From Syngnathus acus (taxonomy: Eukaryota; Chordata; Actinopteri; Syngnathiformes; Syngnathidae): a DNA stretch of 64,000 bases. The DNA lies in contig NC_051091.1 in the NCBI RefSeq assembly GCF_901709675.1, positions 4,870,967 to 4,934,966 of the forward strand, given 5' to 3'. Within the stretch, counting starts at the first letter, position 1; every line of letters starts with the position of its first letter. Positions 43,944 to 59,992 of the stretch are shown here, piece by piece. The notes under the pieces were generated by a model. The model was not told where the DNA came from. It ran no database searches and saw only the letters and a list, made by a program, of their open reading frames with translations. The position numbers and the translations under genes were made by a program.

Positions 43944-44222
43944 TGCGCATGCGCAGTAGCCGTTTGTGCCATATTGGAATGAGGTCGTGGACCAGAAGTG
44001 CGTCAAGCTCGCAAGGCGTCAACCGAGTAATACCGGAAGTCTAACACCAAATAATTTTTCTCTTCTTCGCTGGTCGGTTACGCACGTACTTAACTTTCAT
44101 TTTGAAAGTCAGAAACCAGAAAAGACAATTTGACTCACGCTACCTTCACACAACTGCTAGCGAGCAGGCAGGCGGCGAGAGGATCGGCATCTAAAAAAGC
44201 GACTTGAAAAAACTACTTAACG
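43944..44222 (+). promoter_or_regulatory. sfmbt1: Probable sfmbt1 promoter and noncoding first exon
   Basis: A perfect NRF1-type palindrome TGCGCATGCGCA is at 43944-43955, with CCATATTGG just after (43968-43976). The DNA to about 44500 is CpG-richer. A donor (ACG|GTAAGA) ends a plausible noncoding exon at 44222. The acceptor at 46409 opens the exon with the coding ATG. A second GC-rich patch at 45720-45990, inside this first intron, could be an alternative promoter. The rest of 44223-46409 shows nothing recognisable. Confidence 0.5.
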
Positions 44223-46446
44223 GTAAGAGACGAATTCGGCGACCAAATATTCACTTACTCCGCACTGTTTGTTACATTTTGCTGTCAGTGTTTTGCACCG
44301 CGGTGAGGCACACGTCTTTTTTCCTGCCTCTCAAAAAGACGAGTCCGGCTCAGTGGTGTAAAGCGCCTCCTTATTGCTCGTCAGCCTGTGCTCGCTCTTA
44401 TTGCTGGGAGCCTGTGACGTGCAGTAACTTGACTCGCTCTTTCCACGCGTCCACGGAGTCTACCCACACAAAAACACTCGCACATACATGCACACGTTAA
44501 ATCATCACTCGGAGGCGAGGTAAGAGAACGTCCGTGAGTGGCCATGCGTTGTGCACTCATCAGTGGGAAAGTTACGCCGGCGCGAAAGGGGAACAGTGCA
44601 CTCTCCTAAAGACACCTAAAAGGACATTTGCCCTTGAAGAGTTATACATAATATGTCGCGCTACATACTCGACAAGTCCTAATGTCAAAGCTTTTAAAAA
44701 ATGTCTCGGCGCTTGCAAATTGGTCGATGGATGTTCAGGTTCCGAGGTTGACTTATTGCAACCGCTGTGTGGCCTCCAACTTCCCCTTCGTGCAACCTGA
44801 CTGATCCGTGGGCTAAACATCGTGAAATGACGCTTTTAGTTAGTCATAATAGTAGATTAAAATGTATATATGTTTAATGTATCTCCCAAAAGTGAGTACA
44901 AACCTCACATTTTTGGAAGTGAAGTCATGACAAAATATCTTGGGCCAGCACTCATCATATGTAGTCTGTGTACAGATTGTATAACAGTGAACATATAATA
45001 TATAATTAATAATGTAATTTATAACAGTAGTTAAAGGCTGGATGCAAACGTAATTACATCCTCTAACAATTATTTTAACAATACGTTGTAATCTGTCGAT
45101 TATAAGTTTTGGCTCACCTGTTTTCAGAGTTTAGTCCGGAAGATGAGCTGTGATTGATCTTACATGAGCCTACAAACACAATATTAATCAAAATGCCATT
45201 TTTAAACAATTGGTGTGCCATAGAATATGTTATTAAGATTTTTTTTTTTTTTTTACTCGACTTCACCTTTAAAAAGTCACGGTAAAAACATTGAACCGTG
45301 TTGATTCCGGTCTTCATAATGCAAGCGGCTGCTAATAAAAATGGTTCTGGTTCTGTTGATTGTGACAAGTTATTTAAAGAATGTGTGTGTGAATTGATTT
45401 ATTGACGAGAGATGTTCTGCCTAACAGAACAACAGGCGTTGAACATATTATTGAACAAAATACTTCATTGAATTAATTTATGCAAAAATTCTGTTTTTTA
45501 TGCATGGAAACATAGTGCAAGTTAAATTGTTTTTCAGACTGCTAAACTTCGGTTTCACACAAAATGGTGTTTTGGAAGCATCTTTGCTTCCATTATTGAA
45601 ATCAGCATCAGTTGTTAGAATAGAGGCTGTCAAATTTACTTCTGTTCCGTTGCTCTTTTTTTCCACTCTTATGTTAGAGAGTGTGACCCCAGGGACAATG
45701 AAATCCTCTGGTGTGTATGTATGTGCTGGTGGGGGGGTAGAAAGACAGAGGGCAGGGTCGGGGGTGAAAGGCGGCGCAGATCTTGGCGGAGCACGAGGGT
45801 CACCGTGGCAGCGGGGTGGCTGAGAGGGGGCGGTGCGTGATGTGGGCCCCGGTTTTAATAGAGACGTCCCGCGTGACAAAGACGAGGCTGACAGGCCGCC
45901 TGAATGGAGCTGCTGTGACAGACCGACGTCCCGTTTGCCGCCGCGGTCCCGCCCAGCGCTCCCCTCATTCACGCCGCAGCTCTTGTTGAATTAACTTGAT
46001 TTCATGTGCGCGTCACAATGCTGCGGGTCACGTCGACGTGTCAACGCCTGATGCGTGTCCACATTAATGTCAAGCCTCTCTCGGTTTCAAATGCTCACTT
46101 CAAGGATTATTAGATCCTCCAAATTTTAATACAAAGTAGGTTTTGCTTAAAAAATAGAGGATTAGCTGCCTGCGTGCTGGTCGTCGACTACCACGCAGTT
46201 CTACTTTTTGTTCTATTTTTAATCTTCTCTTTTGCTTACAACCACTCAAAATGGAAAACGTGTTGGTGTTGCCAGTTGGGAAGTCACTTTAATGCAAATG
46301 TGATGATGTCCTACGTCATCTGAATCAGAATTCAGTGATTTTTTTCGAGTGGTTTTGAATCGGACCTTATTCATTTAATGGATGTCAATCCTTTTCTATA
46401 CTTCTTCAGAGTGCCTAATCTCGGTTGAAGAGGACATCCCACCAGC

Positions 46447-49400
46447 ATGAACCAGGAGTCACTGGAGTCTGGTAGGATTTAGAATTTGTCTCTTGTAAAG
46501 AGTAGAATGAAAAGAGGAAGATGATATTTTAGAAAGCAGGTTATAAAAGGAAACAAATGTGTGTTTTTGTTGCAGATGGCGACTGTGCACAGGATGTATC
46601 CGACTTCAGCTGGGATGATTATTTGGAGGAGACGGGCGCTGCATCTGTGCCTCATCACGCCTTTAAACATGTGAGCCCTCAATTCCTCTTTTTTCAGAAT
46701 ATGCATGCATCCATCCATCCATCCATCCATCCATCCATCCATCCATCCATCCATCCATCCATCCATCCATCCATCCATTTTCTGTACCACTTTGTCCCCA
46801 CAGGGGTCGCGGTTTTTCAGTCCGTCCATACGTCTGTTTTCCCATTTCCATTTACGCGGATGTATTTGTTTTATTTCATTCTGTGTGTGGTTTGCTTTTT
46901 GTTTAAAAGGATGCACCAAAGCAAAATGCTATCAGTTGTGTTGGCATGGCAATATATTTTTACCTCTGTAGTCAAATCGGTTACTAAGAAACAACATCCA
47001 TTCAACAAAGCAGTAGCACTATACTGACGTGTCTTTTGCTAATAAGGACCACCAATTTATTCATAGTGTAGAATTTATCCGGGACTCGTATTACCAGTGC
47101 AGCAAAGTACTTGGCAAGTAATGTTTACTTGCATTCTATTAAGCCGAAAAGGAATGTTCGGCTGATCACCTTGAGTGTGCCTTCTGTTCACTTGTTTTCT
47201 TTTCATTATTTAGTCAAGTGGTCTTTTGTAACCTGTTGTAAATCAGCAAGAAAAAGAATCCTTTATTGTGTCCTTGGGGGAAATCATTAACATGCTATAT
47301 TTGTGTATTTGCTCACGTGCTCCACAAATATACTCGACCTAAAGACGAAGTGTGTTTGTGCCGTTAACAGTTTTAATGCTCATGACTTAAGCTAGCGACA
47401 TCGGGTCCTTAACTGGCATTGAACTGGTCTTCCTCGTTCCAAGCTGATGTCCTTACAGGCTGGGCTACTGCAAATAAATAAAATGTGTCTGCAATTATCA
47501 GGTGGACCAGGGTCTGCAGACGGGTTTAACTCCAGGCATGAAGCTGGAGGTGTGCGTGCGCTCGGAGGCCGACGGTCCTTACTGGGTGGCCAGCATCATC
47601 ACAACATGCGGCCAGCTGCTGCTGCTCCGCTACGAAGGATACCAAGAGAACCGCAGTGCTGACTTTTGGTGCGACACCATGACGGCTGACCTGCACCCGC
47701 TCGGCTGGAGCCGGCAGCATGGCAAGCTCATGAGAGCCCCTGACGGTGAGACTAAGTTGGATTATTTTTTTTTCTTTCTTAATTTAAAAGCGGATCGTAT
47801 AAGAAATAAATCTTTTCTTTTTTTCCATTTGGCAATCGAAAATCAAAAACCAAAAAAGTGGGCGCCTGGATTATGTTTTTGTGCATGATCCACCACAGGT
47901 GTGCGTGAGAGGCACCAGGACTGGGAGGCTTTACTTGAAAAGGTCCTGGCTGAGGAGTGCAGCGCGCCTGCCAACCTACTCGAATTGGTAAGACAAGGCA
48001 ACCGCAGTCGCGTTACCAACTGAACTGAACGGAACTATTTTGTTTTTCCAGTGGCCTTGCTTCACGTCTGCTACTTAGTCATGCAGCACATTTTCTCCCA
48101 GTGTGAATTCCTCACCTTGTCTCTCTGTGTGGGCATTTGTGTGCGCACGCTCTCGTCTCCTCCTTCAACTCCTTCCCCGCTCTCCTCAGCCTCAGCGCGG
48201 CCGAGACCCAATGGAGCTGCTGAGCGCCGGCTGCTATGTGGAGCTTCAGGACAGCGTTGACCCAGGGCTGGCCTGGGCAGCTGAGGTCGAGGAGAACGTC
48301 GGAGGAAGGCTGAAACTGCGGCTCATCGGCACAGAGGGTCTCCCCGACACACCCGCCACCCTTTGGCTTTTTTACCTCCACCCACGCCTCCACCCACCCG
48401 GCTGGGCTCGAGAGCACGGCTGCGCCCTCAGGCCTCCTTCTGGTCAGTGTTTCCGTCGTCGTTCTGGCTTCACACTTTATAGTCATGGAAACAAAAGAAT
48501 ATGCTAATAAAGCTTACCAAGGCCGCCTACGGTGTCCGTATTATAGAGACGCTTCAAGAAACTGTTTTTTGTTTGGGTATTGAAGAGAGTCACAATTGTT
48601 AATAATTAAACTATCTATCTAACATTCTGCAGGCTATTTCCCAACTTTGATACTTGAGGTCTTATCAATGTTGCTCAAGGTCCCATCCATTTCAAACCCA
48701 TACTTGAAGCTAAAATCGTTTTTTCTTGACTAACCTTGTGGTGTCTGTGGTGCATGTGCTTCTTATAAGTAAAAATAAATAATACTGACTGTTTCTTTAG
48801 CTTAGCTTGCAAAATAGAAACACTTGGTGAGCAGCTGTCTTTCTGGGGCTGATTTGTTTCACTTTGTTTTAGAACTTTTGGCGCTGCGAACAGAAGAAGA
48901 ATGGAAGGAGGTGAGGCAGAGGATCACTGAACTTCCTCAAGATGAAGCTCTGACTGCAGAGCTAAATAAGGTGCTGACAGCATGAACATTTCATTGCACA
49001 TTTACTTCCAGCAAGTTAGGATTAATCTCTTAAAGCATGTGTGGTTGTCTCAGGACCAGCCTGGCATTGCTGTTCATTGTTTCAAAGAAGGGATGAAATT
49101 AGAAGCCGTTGACCCTGCCGCACCAATCTCTATCAAACCGGCCACTGTCACCAAGGTAACAGACTTGACGGTCAAAACAGGTCTCATTTCTAATGTTTGC
49201 GCTTTATAGCTCTTTGTTGACCTTGAGTTTGACCTTAGCTAAAATGGGTTCAACTGATTTTTTTTCAAACATGTTTGTCTGTAGGTGTTCAATGAGCATT
49301 ACTTCCTGGTGACAATGGATGACCTTTGTGGTATTGAGGAGTCGGAAGGCTCCGGGCGATCTTTCCTGTGCCACCGAGACAGTCCAGGCATCTTTCCCGC

Positions 49401-52400
49401 TCAATGGAGTCTTAAAAATGGACTCCCTCTCAGCCCGCCACCAGGTTTGTTTTGTCACACGTTGTCCGTCATCCTCACATGAAATGATTCATACTGCAAT
49501 TTCTTTTCGAGAAATCAAATTTCCCTCTAACACACATAGTTCCCTCATCCATCAATATTCCTTCTTGTTGACTTTGTGTTGCGTATAGGCTACCAGGGTC
49601 CAGACTTTGACTGGGCTGATTACCTCAAACAGTGCGAGGCCGAAGCAGCTCCCCAGCACTGCTTCCCCACCGTAAGTGAAAATGACTTTTAACATCTGCC
49701 GGCAACGTGCCAGCGATAATTAAATGTGGAGCTGATGGCTAGGCAGCCCGCGATTGTCACGCTGCTGTTATGTGAAGACTGAATGAGATGTGACCTTGCA
49801 AGCAGAAAACACATTGCTGCAAGACCATTTGAAACTTCCCTTCAGACAGCATATTGTGAATCCAACGTTCTTTTGATGGAAAATACGTGCCAGTTACATA
49901 TTTTCCTGAAATATTTCCGTGTGTGTGTTTTTCAACACAAATCAAGGAGACGTGTGAACACAGCTTTAAAGAGTCCATGAAACTGGAGGCTGTCAACCCG
50001 CTGTCACCAGAGAACATTCACGTGGCAACAGTCACCAGGGTGAAAGGGCAATACATTTGGCTCAGCCTGGAAGGTGAGCGAGGACTGAAAGAAAGACCTC
50101 AGCGTGGAGGCGGGTTTTATTGGTCTGCGTGAACACAAGTTTTGTTGCGCAACCTTACATGATTACTCTCTAATCTGAGCCTTGTCACTCCGACCTCTCG
50201 TGGATTCTAACATACTATTACAATTTATTACGAGAAACCAGGAAAGTCTACAATTTTTTTTTTCCCCCAGGTCTAAAACATCCCATGCCTGAGTTGACAG
50301 TTCATGTGGACTCTCTGGACATTTTCCCCGTCAGCTGGTGCGAGACAAACGGCTATCCACTCGTCTACCCCATCAAGCCTGCAGGTAAGCAAGCAAACCA
50401 ATGTACAGCTAAGCTTGAACAGTTATTTTCTGCAAATCGGACAGCAACTTCAACTGTGACAGTAGAGAGTAAAGCATGCAATGTTTGGGACGCAATGATG
50501 TTTTTCAAATATTACAACGACAAACCTTATGCTTGTCTTTCAGTAGAAAATGAGAGGAAGATTGCTGTGGTACAGCCTGAGAAACAGTAAGTTTAATAAA
50601 TTTGGATGCGAGTCGAATGCGGAATTTTTTTCCAACTGAATCAGCTTTCTTGTTTGACTCATTTTGCATCACTTTGCAGCAGAGCGCCGCCAAAGTTGTC
50701 CTCGCCCGACACTGTTAAGCAGCAGATGGCAAACCAGCCAGAGGCTGGTTAGTGAAATCGGACATTGACATAGCTCAAAATGTGCTGCCTGCACTCATCA
50801 TTTTCATGTTGTGTTTTTTAAATCACATTGTAGGACAAGGAAATGGCAAATACTGCTGCCCCAAGATCTACTTTAACCATCGCTGCTTCTCCGGGCCGTA
50901 CCTTAACAAGGGACGCATAGCTGAGCTGCCCCAGTTCATCGGCCCTGGAAATTGTGTCCTTGTCATCAAAGAGGTGATTTCCGTTGTTTTTTTTTTCCAT
51001 CATTCAGTTGTTTTGAGATCGTTTTATGTTTATCTAAAATAAAAAGAAGATTCATAATCTGTATTCAAAATATCTCATGTTGAATCCGTTAAATTTGAAA
51101 CTTTGTGTAGGTTTTGACTCTTCTAATCAACTCTGCGTACAAGCCGAGCCGCGTGCTGAGGGAGTTGCAGCTGGATCAGGAGAGTCGCTGGCAAGGCAAC
51201 GGGGAGACTCTCAAAGCCAAGTGCGAGGAAACACCATTTCATTATCAGCTGCTCTCGCTCCTTTCGAACAACTAGTGGGAATAGCATGAGTGTTCTGAGC
51301 TGGGCTGGAGCAACTCACATGCTAGGTTCCAAATGTACTCAAAGAACAAGTGGAAGTAAACACGCGCTTCTTTTCGTGTTTCAGATATAAGGGAAAGAGC
51401 TACAGAGCCACCGTGGAAATTGTCCGCACAGCAGATCGTGTGGCAGACTTCTGCAGGAAGACCTGCATCAAGTTAGAGTGCTGCCCCAACCTCTTTGGAC
51501 CTCGCATGGTTCTGGAGCACTGCTCAGAGAATTGCTCTGTCCTCACCAAGACCAAATACAGTAAGTGGAGTTGATCAGTCATTCTATAATAATGCTTGAT
51601 TGTGTTCAACCTTCAAGATTCCACTGTCACTATTTTTGCACAAGAGCTAATCTTCTGATTACATTCATGTCATCTGCGTTTGTTTTGCACATTCATTGAA
51701 ATTCACAGCGGCGCCCAAATTTAAATGATGATGATTAAAAGTCAAGCCAGCTTGCAGAAATGTTTTGTTGTTTTGCCAGCGGCGTATTACTACGGGAGGA
51801 AGAAGAGCAAACGGGTGGGCCGCCCGCCAGGAGGACACACAAACCTCGAGGCTGGAGTGAAAAGAAGAGGAAGGCGGAGGAAGAGAAGGAAGCAGCTCTT
51901 TGTCCATAAAAAAAGACGCTCGTCAACGTCTGTCGATAACACACCCGCTGGCTCTCCGCAGGTAACCCGCACACTGGAACTGGCCTACTACTCCAAAAAT
52001 AAAATAAAAGTCAACATTGAGCTTCATGTCTGCGGCCGACAGGGCAGCGGTGACGAAGAAGATCTTGATGAAGACGACTCCCTCAGCGAAGACTCCGGCT
52101 CAGAACCGCAAGACGATTTTCAAGATGATTCCGAACAATCGGCAGAAAAGTCTCAGCCTCCTACGCCGTCTCCGTCCCCACCCGCAACACCCAGGCCCAC
52201 GCGGCGGCGGCGAAAACCCCGCTCACCCTCTTTTTCCGACGATGAGAACCACCCTCCGTCACCAAAGGTAGTCTCTAAATTTTTACATTTGGATTGGACA
52301 CCGCGACCACGTGTCTTGGCTTGATCTTATTTTGCAGACGTCAAAGACAGAAGCGCCGCAAAAGTTGTGTTTGGACACCAGCCCCCTGGAGTGGAGTGTG

Positions 52401-52682
52401 ACCGATGTGGTTCGTTTCATCCGGACGACTGACTGCGCACCTCTCGCTCGCATTTTCATGGATCAAGTAAGAGATACAGACAGAGACATGCAGGTTCTCC
52501 TCAGGGTAACTCCAATGTGTTTTACTAACGTGTGCTCGTAGGAGATCGACGGACAAGCTCTTCTGCTGCTCAACCTGCCAACGGTGCAGGAGTGTATGGA
52601 CCTGAAGCTGGGACCGGCCATCAAGTTGTGCCACCACATTGAGCGAGTCAAACTGGCGTTTTATCAACAGTTTGCCACGTAG
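46447..52682 (+). CDS. sfmbt1: Scm-like with four MBT domains 1 (SFMBT1)
   Basis: A nuclear Polycomb-type chromatin protein that binds histone tails and acts in LSD1/CoREST-linked repression. Exons: 46447-46471, 46576-46670, 47502-47745, 47899-47987, 48190-48442, 48873-48970, 49054-49155, 49285-49444, 49589-49671, 49947-50073, 50271-50384, 50544-50586, 50680-50747, 50834-50973, 51111-51220, 51385-51560, 51780-51961, 52043-52267, 52338-52466, 52542-52682. Four MBT repeats lie at about 18-122, 125-236, 240-356 and 357-464 ([12 protein letters not shown] and [12 protein letters not shown] begin repeats 1 and 4). A SLED domain spans about 501-625, followed by a basic arginine-rich stretch, an acidic stretch and a C-terminal SAM domain ([12 protein letters not shown]). 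Total 867 aa (human 866). If 51962-52042 is kept, the frame stays open and gives 894 aa. The donor at 48971 is weak (GTGCTG). Synteny with stimate favours sfmbt1 over sfmbt2. Confidence 0.93.
46698..46812 (-). mobile_element. Truncated RTE-like end with long (CATC)n tail
   Basis: About 70 bp of pure CATC repeat (46708-46778) is followed by TTTTCTGTACCACTTTGTCC and GGGGTCGCGG, the same order as the 7167-7466 element. TTTTTCAG stands before it (46690-46697) and after it (46813-46820), a possible 8-bp target duplication. It lies in sfmbt1 intron 2. The + strand open frames through it (repeating Ile-His-Pro-Ser) are products of the microsatellite. Confidence 0.7.
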
Positions 52683-53720
52683 CTGAAGAACGATATACAA
52701 AGCAGGGACTATTTATTCATACAAAACAGTCATGTCCCATGTTGACTGTGCTTACACTGGATATCTTCTTGACACCCACACATGACCATGTGGTGTTGAA
52801 CATCAGAAGAGCAGCTGTAAAGAGCAGCATCAACGGTGAGATTTCTGGGTGTTTAAAAACAAAACAAAAAAAAGTACAAAAAAAGAGCTGCAAATAGTAA
52901 AAAAAAAAAAAATAATACACACTGCAAGGTCTCTTCAGGTAAAGACTGAATGAGTTTAAATGTGTTTTGAGGACAAGGTGATTTTTGAGGCTGTGAAACT
53001 TTTTCATTTTAGGTTTCAGAAAAGGCTTTTTAATTTATGTGTCTTCTAAGTGCTCCAAATTCCCCATCCCTCTTTTTAAAAATTGTGTTGTCATGCAAAT
53101 ATTTCTTCACATATGCTTGTAAATATTTGATATTGATATTGTAATCTAATCTCGTATGCGCTCATTCGCCAGTCCTGTTCAAGTGTAAAGAGAGTTTTTA
53201 AGCGCTTAAAAAGACAAATCTGCTTACACAAGAAAATTCCAAGTCGCACCGCAAAAGTGTGGCCCTTTGACACTTAAATTGCATTTTGTCACAGTGATGA
53301 AACAAAATGTAACATAATGAGCCTTCAAGCCAACAACAAAACAGTTTGCATAAGGATTTGATTTCAGTGAGGAAAAAAGTAATTGTTGTATTATGAATAA
53401 TGGAACTAATGCAGGCACAAGTGAAAGTATGCACAGTATAGCAATACTGATGTGACTGCATGGTTGTATATAGTGTACACAAATATCGTTAGTGCAACAG
53501 GGTAATTCAACGAAAAATAATTGAGATAAATACTCCTACCGAATAAGCAATGTGAAAATGCTCTTAATGTTCACTATATTTGCACAGAATAGTTCAAACT
53601 TTCAATTAAACCTAGTTTATTTGGAGCAGTATTTATGGTGATCATTTGAGCCAGTTTACATAATTTCTTTTTGAATCAACCCAATGCGAGCAGAAAATAA
53701 ACCAACAAATATAAAGCCAC
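52683..53720 (+). promoter_or_regulatory. sfmbt1: sfmbt1 3' UTR with candidate poly(A) signal
   Basis: AT-rich DNA after the TAG stop. AATAAA is at 53696-53701, with a later AATAAA-like word at about 53918. Short minus-strand frames here are not supported as genes. Confidence 0.45.
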
Positions 53721-53939
53721 GGGGTGCTTTGTGGAAAAAAAAGAAATCCTTCATTTAACTTGTCCTTGTAGCGTTATTAACTGTAATGAAATTGTTTGTG
53801 TTTTTGAAACTAAAAAAGGTTTCTGTAGTTTCATTCGTTAATTGTTACAATCAGTACCATGAAATGTTTGCTTTATTAATTTCCTGTTTTGAGCATAATT
53901 ATTTAAAGAAAACTGCAATAAAAACCTCCCCTGTCTCCT

Positions 53940-53985
53940 GCCCAATGACGGCAGAAGATGAATGGATGGATGGATGAATGGATGC
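53940..53985 (+). repeat. (GGAT)n tail with RTE-like remnant
   Basis: CCCAATGACGGCAGAAGATG followed by GGATGGATGGATGAATGGATG matches the end of the RTE-like repeats seen elsewhere in the window, here in + orientation. It sits between sfmbt1 and stimate. Confidence 0.5.
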
Positions 53986-54060
53986 AATAAAAACCGCCCA
54001 GCTCATTTCATACCGCTTTACCGCACTTCATTTCCCAGAGTACATTTCGCGTTCGCGTGT

Positions 54061-54070
54061 GTCACGTGAC
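54061..54070. promoter_or_regulatory. stimate: E-box/CLEAR-type palindrome in the stimate promoter region
   Basis: GTCACGTGAC is a perfect palindromic E-box matching the CLEAR/USF core. It lies in a CpG-richer patch about 620 bp before the stimate ATG. Binding is inferred from sequence only. Confidence 0.45.
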
Positions 54071-54686
54071 TCCTCCCTCTGTCAACTTGAGTGGGCACTG
54101 CAAGCTGTCTAGGGAAGCCGCGGGATGCAAGCGAGTCATGACCTGCAATTTTTCATCTCGGTCACCTTTTTAAACGACACGGGACGAGCGCCTTTATCGG
54201 CGGAGTGCGTGCACAAATACTTTCGACGTCTTCAGCAAAGAACGGGGTTTGTCGTTTCAGCATAGCACCATTTATTAGTTAGCCTGGAAGCTAAGCTAGT
54301 AAAGTAGCATCACTTGGTTCGTCTGCGTTTTTTTTTTTTAAATTGCTTAATTCTACGTATACACTGCTCTTTTGATGAATGGGCTTCTTATCAAATCATT
54401 CCACGTGGTGGACTTATTGACTCGAAACAGCAGATGTTAGTCATACATTGAACCTTTTTAAGTTCCTATTAATGCCACGGATCGACGTCCCTTTAGGTTT
54501 ACTTCATGCATGTTTGAAACATAAGGATGAGAGGTCCCCATCCCTCCCACAAAGCTGTGCTTCTTCCTCCCTGACCAACATCTGCCGCAGCCGGAGGACA
54601 GAGCTGTCCACGGCCTGTGAGCAAGGAGAAACCGTCCGAGGTGCCCCCCACTCCCCCCAACGTGTCCGGTCCTTATTTTTCGAACC

Positions 54687-58100
<3,414 letters not shown>

Positions 58101-59177
58101 CCGAGCGCCTTTATGAAAGCGCGGCCGGCTACGTAGCTTCCCCCACACTTCCGCCACAGACTCATCAGCAACCTCGTCAAAGACCCTCTCAAACATAGGA
58201 AGCCCCTTTAAAGGCAGTAGCCTAAATGACTCCTGCAGGTTAAACACGCTTGGATGGACATACCTGAGTGAGTTTGGCGCGAGTATAATAGGAAACACAA
58301 TGGTTGCGCTTACTGCAGTGCAACCACCATGCAAATGCTTTCTAACTTGTTGCGTAATCTTGAAACATATTCCTTTTGTGTTCTCATGTTGACGTACCGC
58401 CATGGACGTGCACATGCTCTGCGCATACGGTAGAGGTATGTAGCAGAATTAAGTAAAAAAAAAAAATTTTAAAAAATCAGAAAGTCGAGTCACTGCAGAA
58501 GTCCTTAAATATCTACCCTACTGGTCAAGTGTGTCTTAATTCCCTGACGAATTGTTTTGTGTTTGAATGTCCTGTATTATTTTTTTATACAGGTTTTATT
58601 TGTGGGCCAAAAGATCAACTATGCTTTGCTCCAGAAGTGTTCTTTACCCCTCTTGCACAATCGATCATATTGTTTCTCTTTTCTTTGCTGTTTTTTTGGC
58701 ACAGCATGTGCCTGAGTGACATTACCAGCAGATGTTTTGTTAATTTAGTGTTTTTTTTTTTAAATTAGAGCTTCAAATGTTTAGGCATGACGGGGCTAAT
58801 CAGGAGTGCTCTGATTTGAAGAATGTGACATGCATAGACCTCAATACTGTTAAGTGACTGTGGACCAAACAGTTGGGAGAAAGGGTGCCTGTAGCAAATA
58901 TTTGCCCGTGTGTGTGCAAGTGTTTGCCGTAGATGTGAGTGGTGCAGCCCTTTAACGTAAACGGAGCGAGAGGTTTACTGTGATTGCGATGATGCAGCAG
59001 CACCGCTGTGGAGGGTTTCATGGTAGCACGAAAAAAAAGAGCTTTTATTTAAAAGGAGGCAAATCTTTGATGCATTTATCTCAACAAGGTGATGCTTTCT
59101 GTTTCACAAGAAGGGACAGAACGGTAGTGATATATCATTAGAAAAGATTTTTCAATAAAGAATGTGATGAACTGTGG
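58101..59177 (+). promoter_or_regulatory. stimate: stimate 3' UTR with poly(A) signal
   Basis: AATAAA is at 59154-59159. The following GATGAACTGTGGTGTGGTTG is GT-rich, as expected of a downstream cleavage element, so this is a convincing poly(A) site. Confidence 0.65.
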
Positions 59178-59992
59178 TGTGGTTGTGCTGATTTTAGTTT
59201 TTCCTCATGGTACCCGAGTATTGGATTAGCACCCTACAATGTTAATACTGTACATTTTAGATTAGATTTGTTTTTATTAATTTATTTATTGGTAGAATTA
59301 GACATGTTTGAGTTCTGATCTCATTTCAATAGACTCCAAAATATATGTAGTGGGAAATCTGGCCCAGTCTGGCAAAATAAAGCACTTTATTTCAACCATA
59401 TTGAGAGTCTTAAGAGATGGTGAGGGAAGAGCAGCTTTAGTTTGCTCTGTAAGATAAAATAATATAATTGCATGAAGGGATGCGCCGTTATGCAAAAACG
59501 GGAAGATTTTGCTTCTCTTTGGGTAATCTTTATTTTATAACACTTATAGTGGTTTTTAAATAACGTGTATGCATATATACGCCTAAATATTGCAATCCAA
59601 TATATCTACTGCAATTTCACATTAGATTGCTGGTTTGAAATTTACTTTTATTATTTTATTTTAATAAACATTTATGTTCAAACTTGTCTGGTGTTTTATT
59701 CCTTGTTTTCATTCGCCAATTAAAACATAATAATCAGACATTTGGTTAACTGCTTTATATGACAATATGTATGTGTTTTACGTTATGAGTTGGTGTCCCC
59801 CAAAATAACAAATGTCAGCATAACAGATTTTTTTTTCAACCTTTTATTCAAACACAAACATATTCGGTATAATAACACCATCAACTACAATCCAACAAAT
59901 ACAAAATTAAAACAATGTCGGCATAACGTGTGTCGGCTGGCATAGCGGCAACGCTGTCTGTCACTCACTCGTGAATCTTCGTGAACGAACCT
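59178..59992. other. Intergenic DNA downstream of stimate
   Basis: AT-rich, with no gene, RNA or clear repeat recognised. It ends at the first sequence related to the satellite (AAAATGGCGG at about 59995). Confidence 0.5.

Noticed and set aside
45478-45972. 164-codon minus-strand frame rich in Pro and Ser
   Set aside because: It follows from a local GC-rich patch in sfmbt1 intron 1; no recognisable domain.
46479-47027. Frames of up to 156 codons with repeated Ile-His-Pro-Ser or Met-Asp-Gly-Trp
   Set aside because: They are translations of the CATC microsatellite and its flanks.
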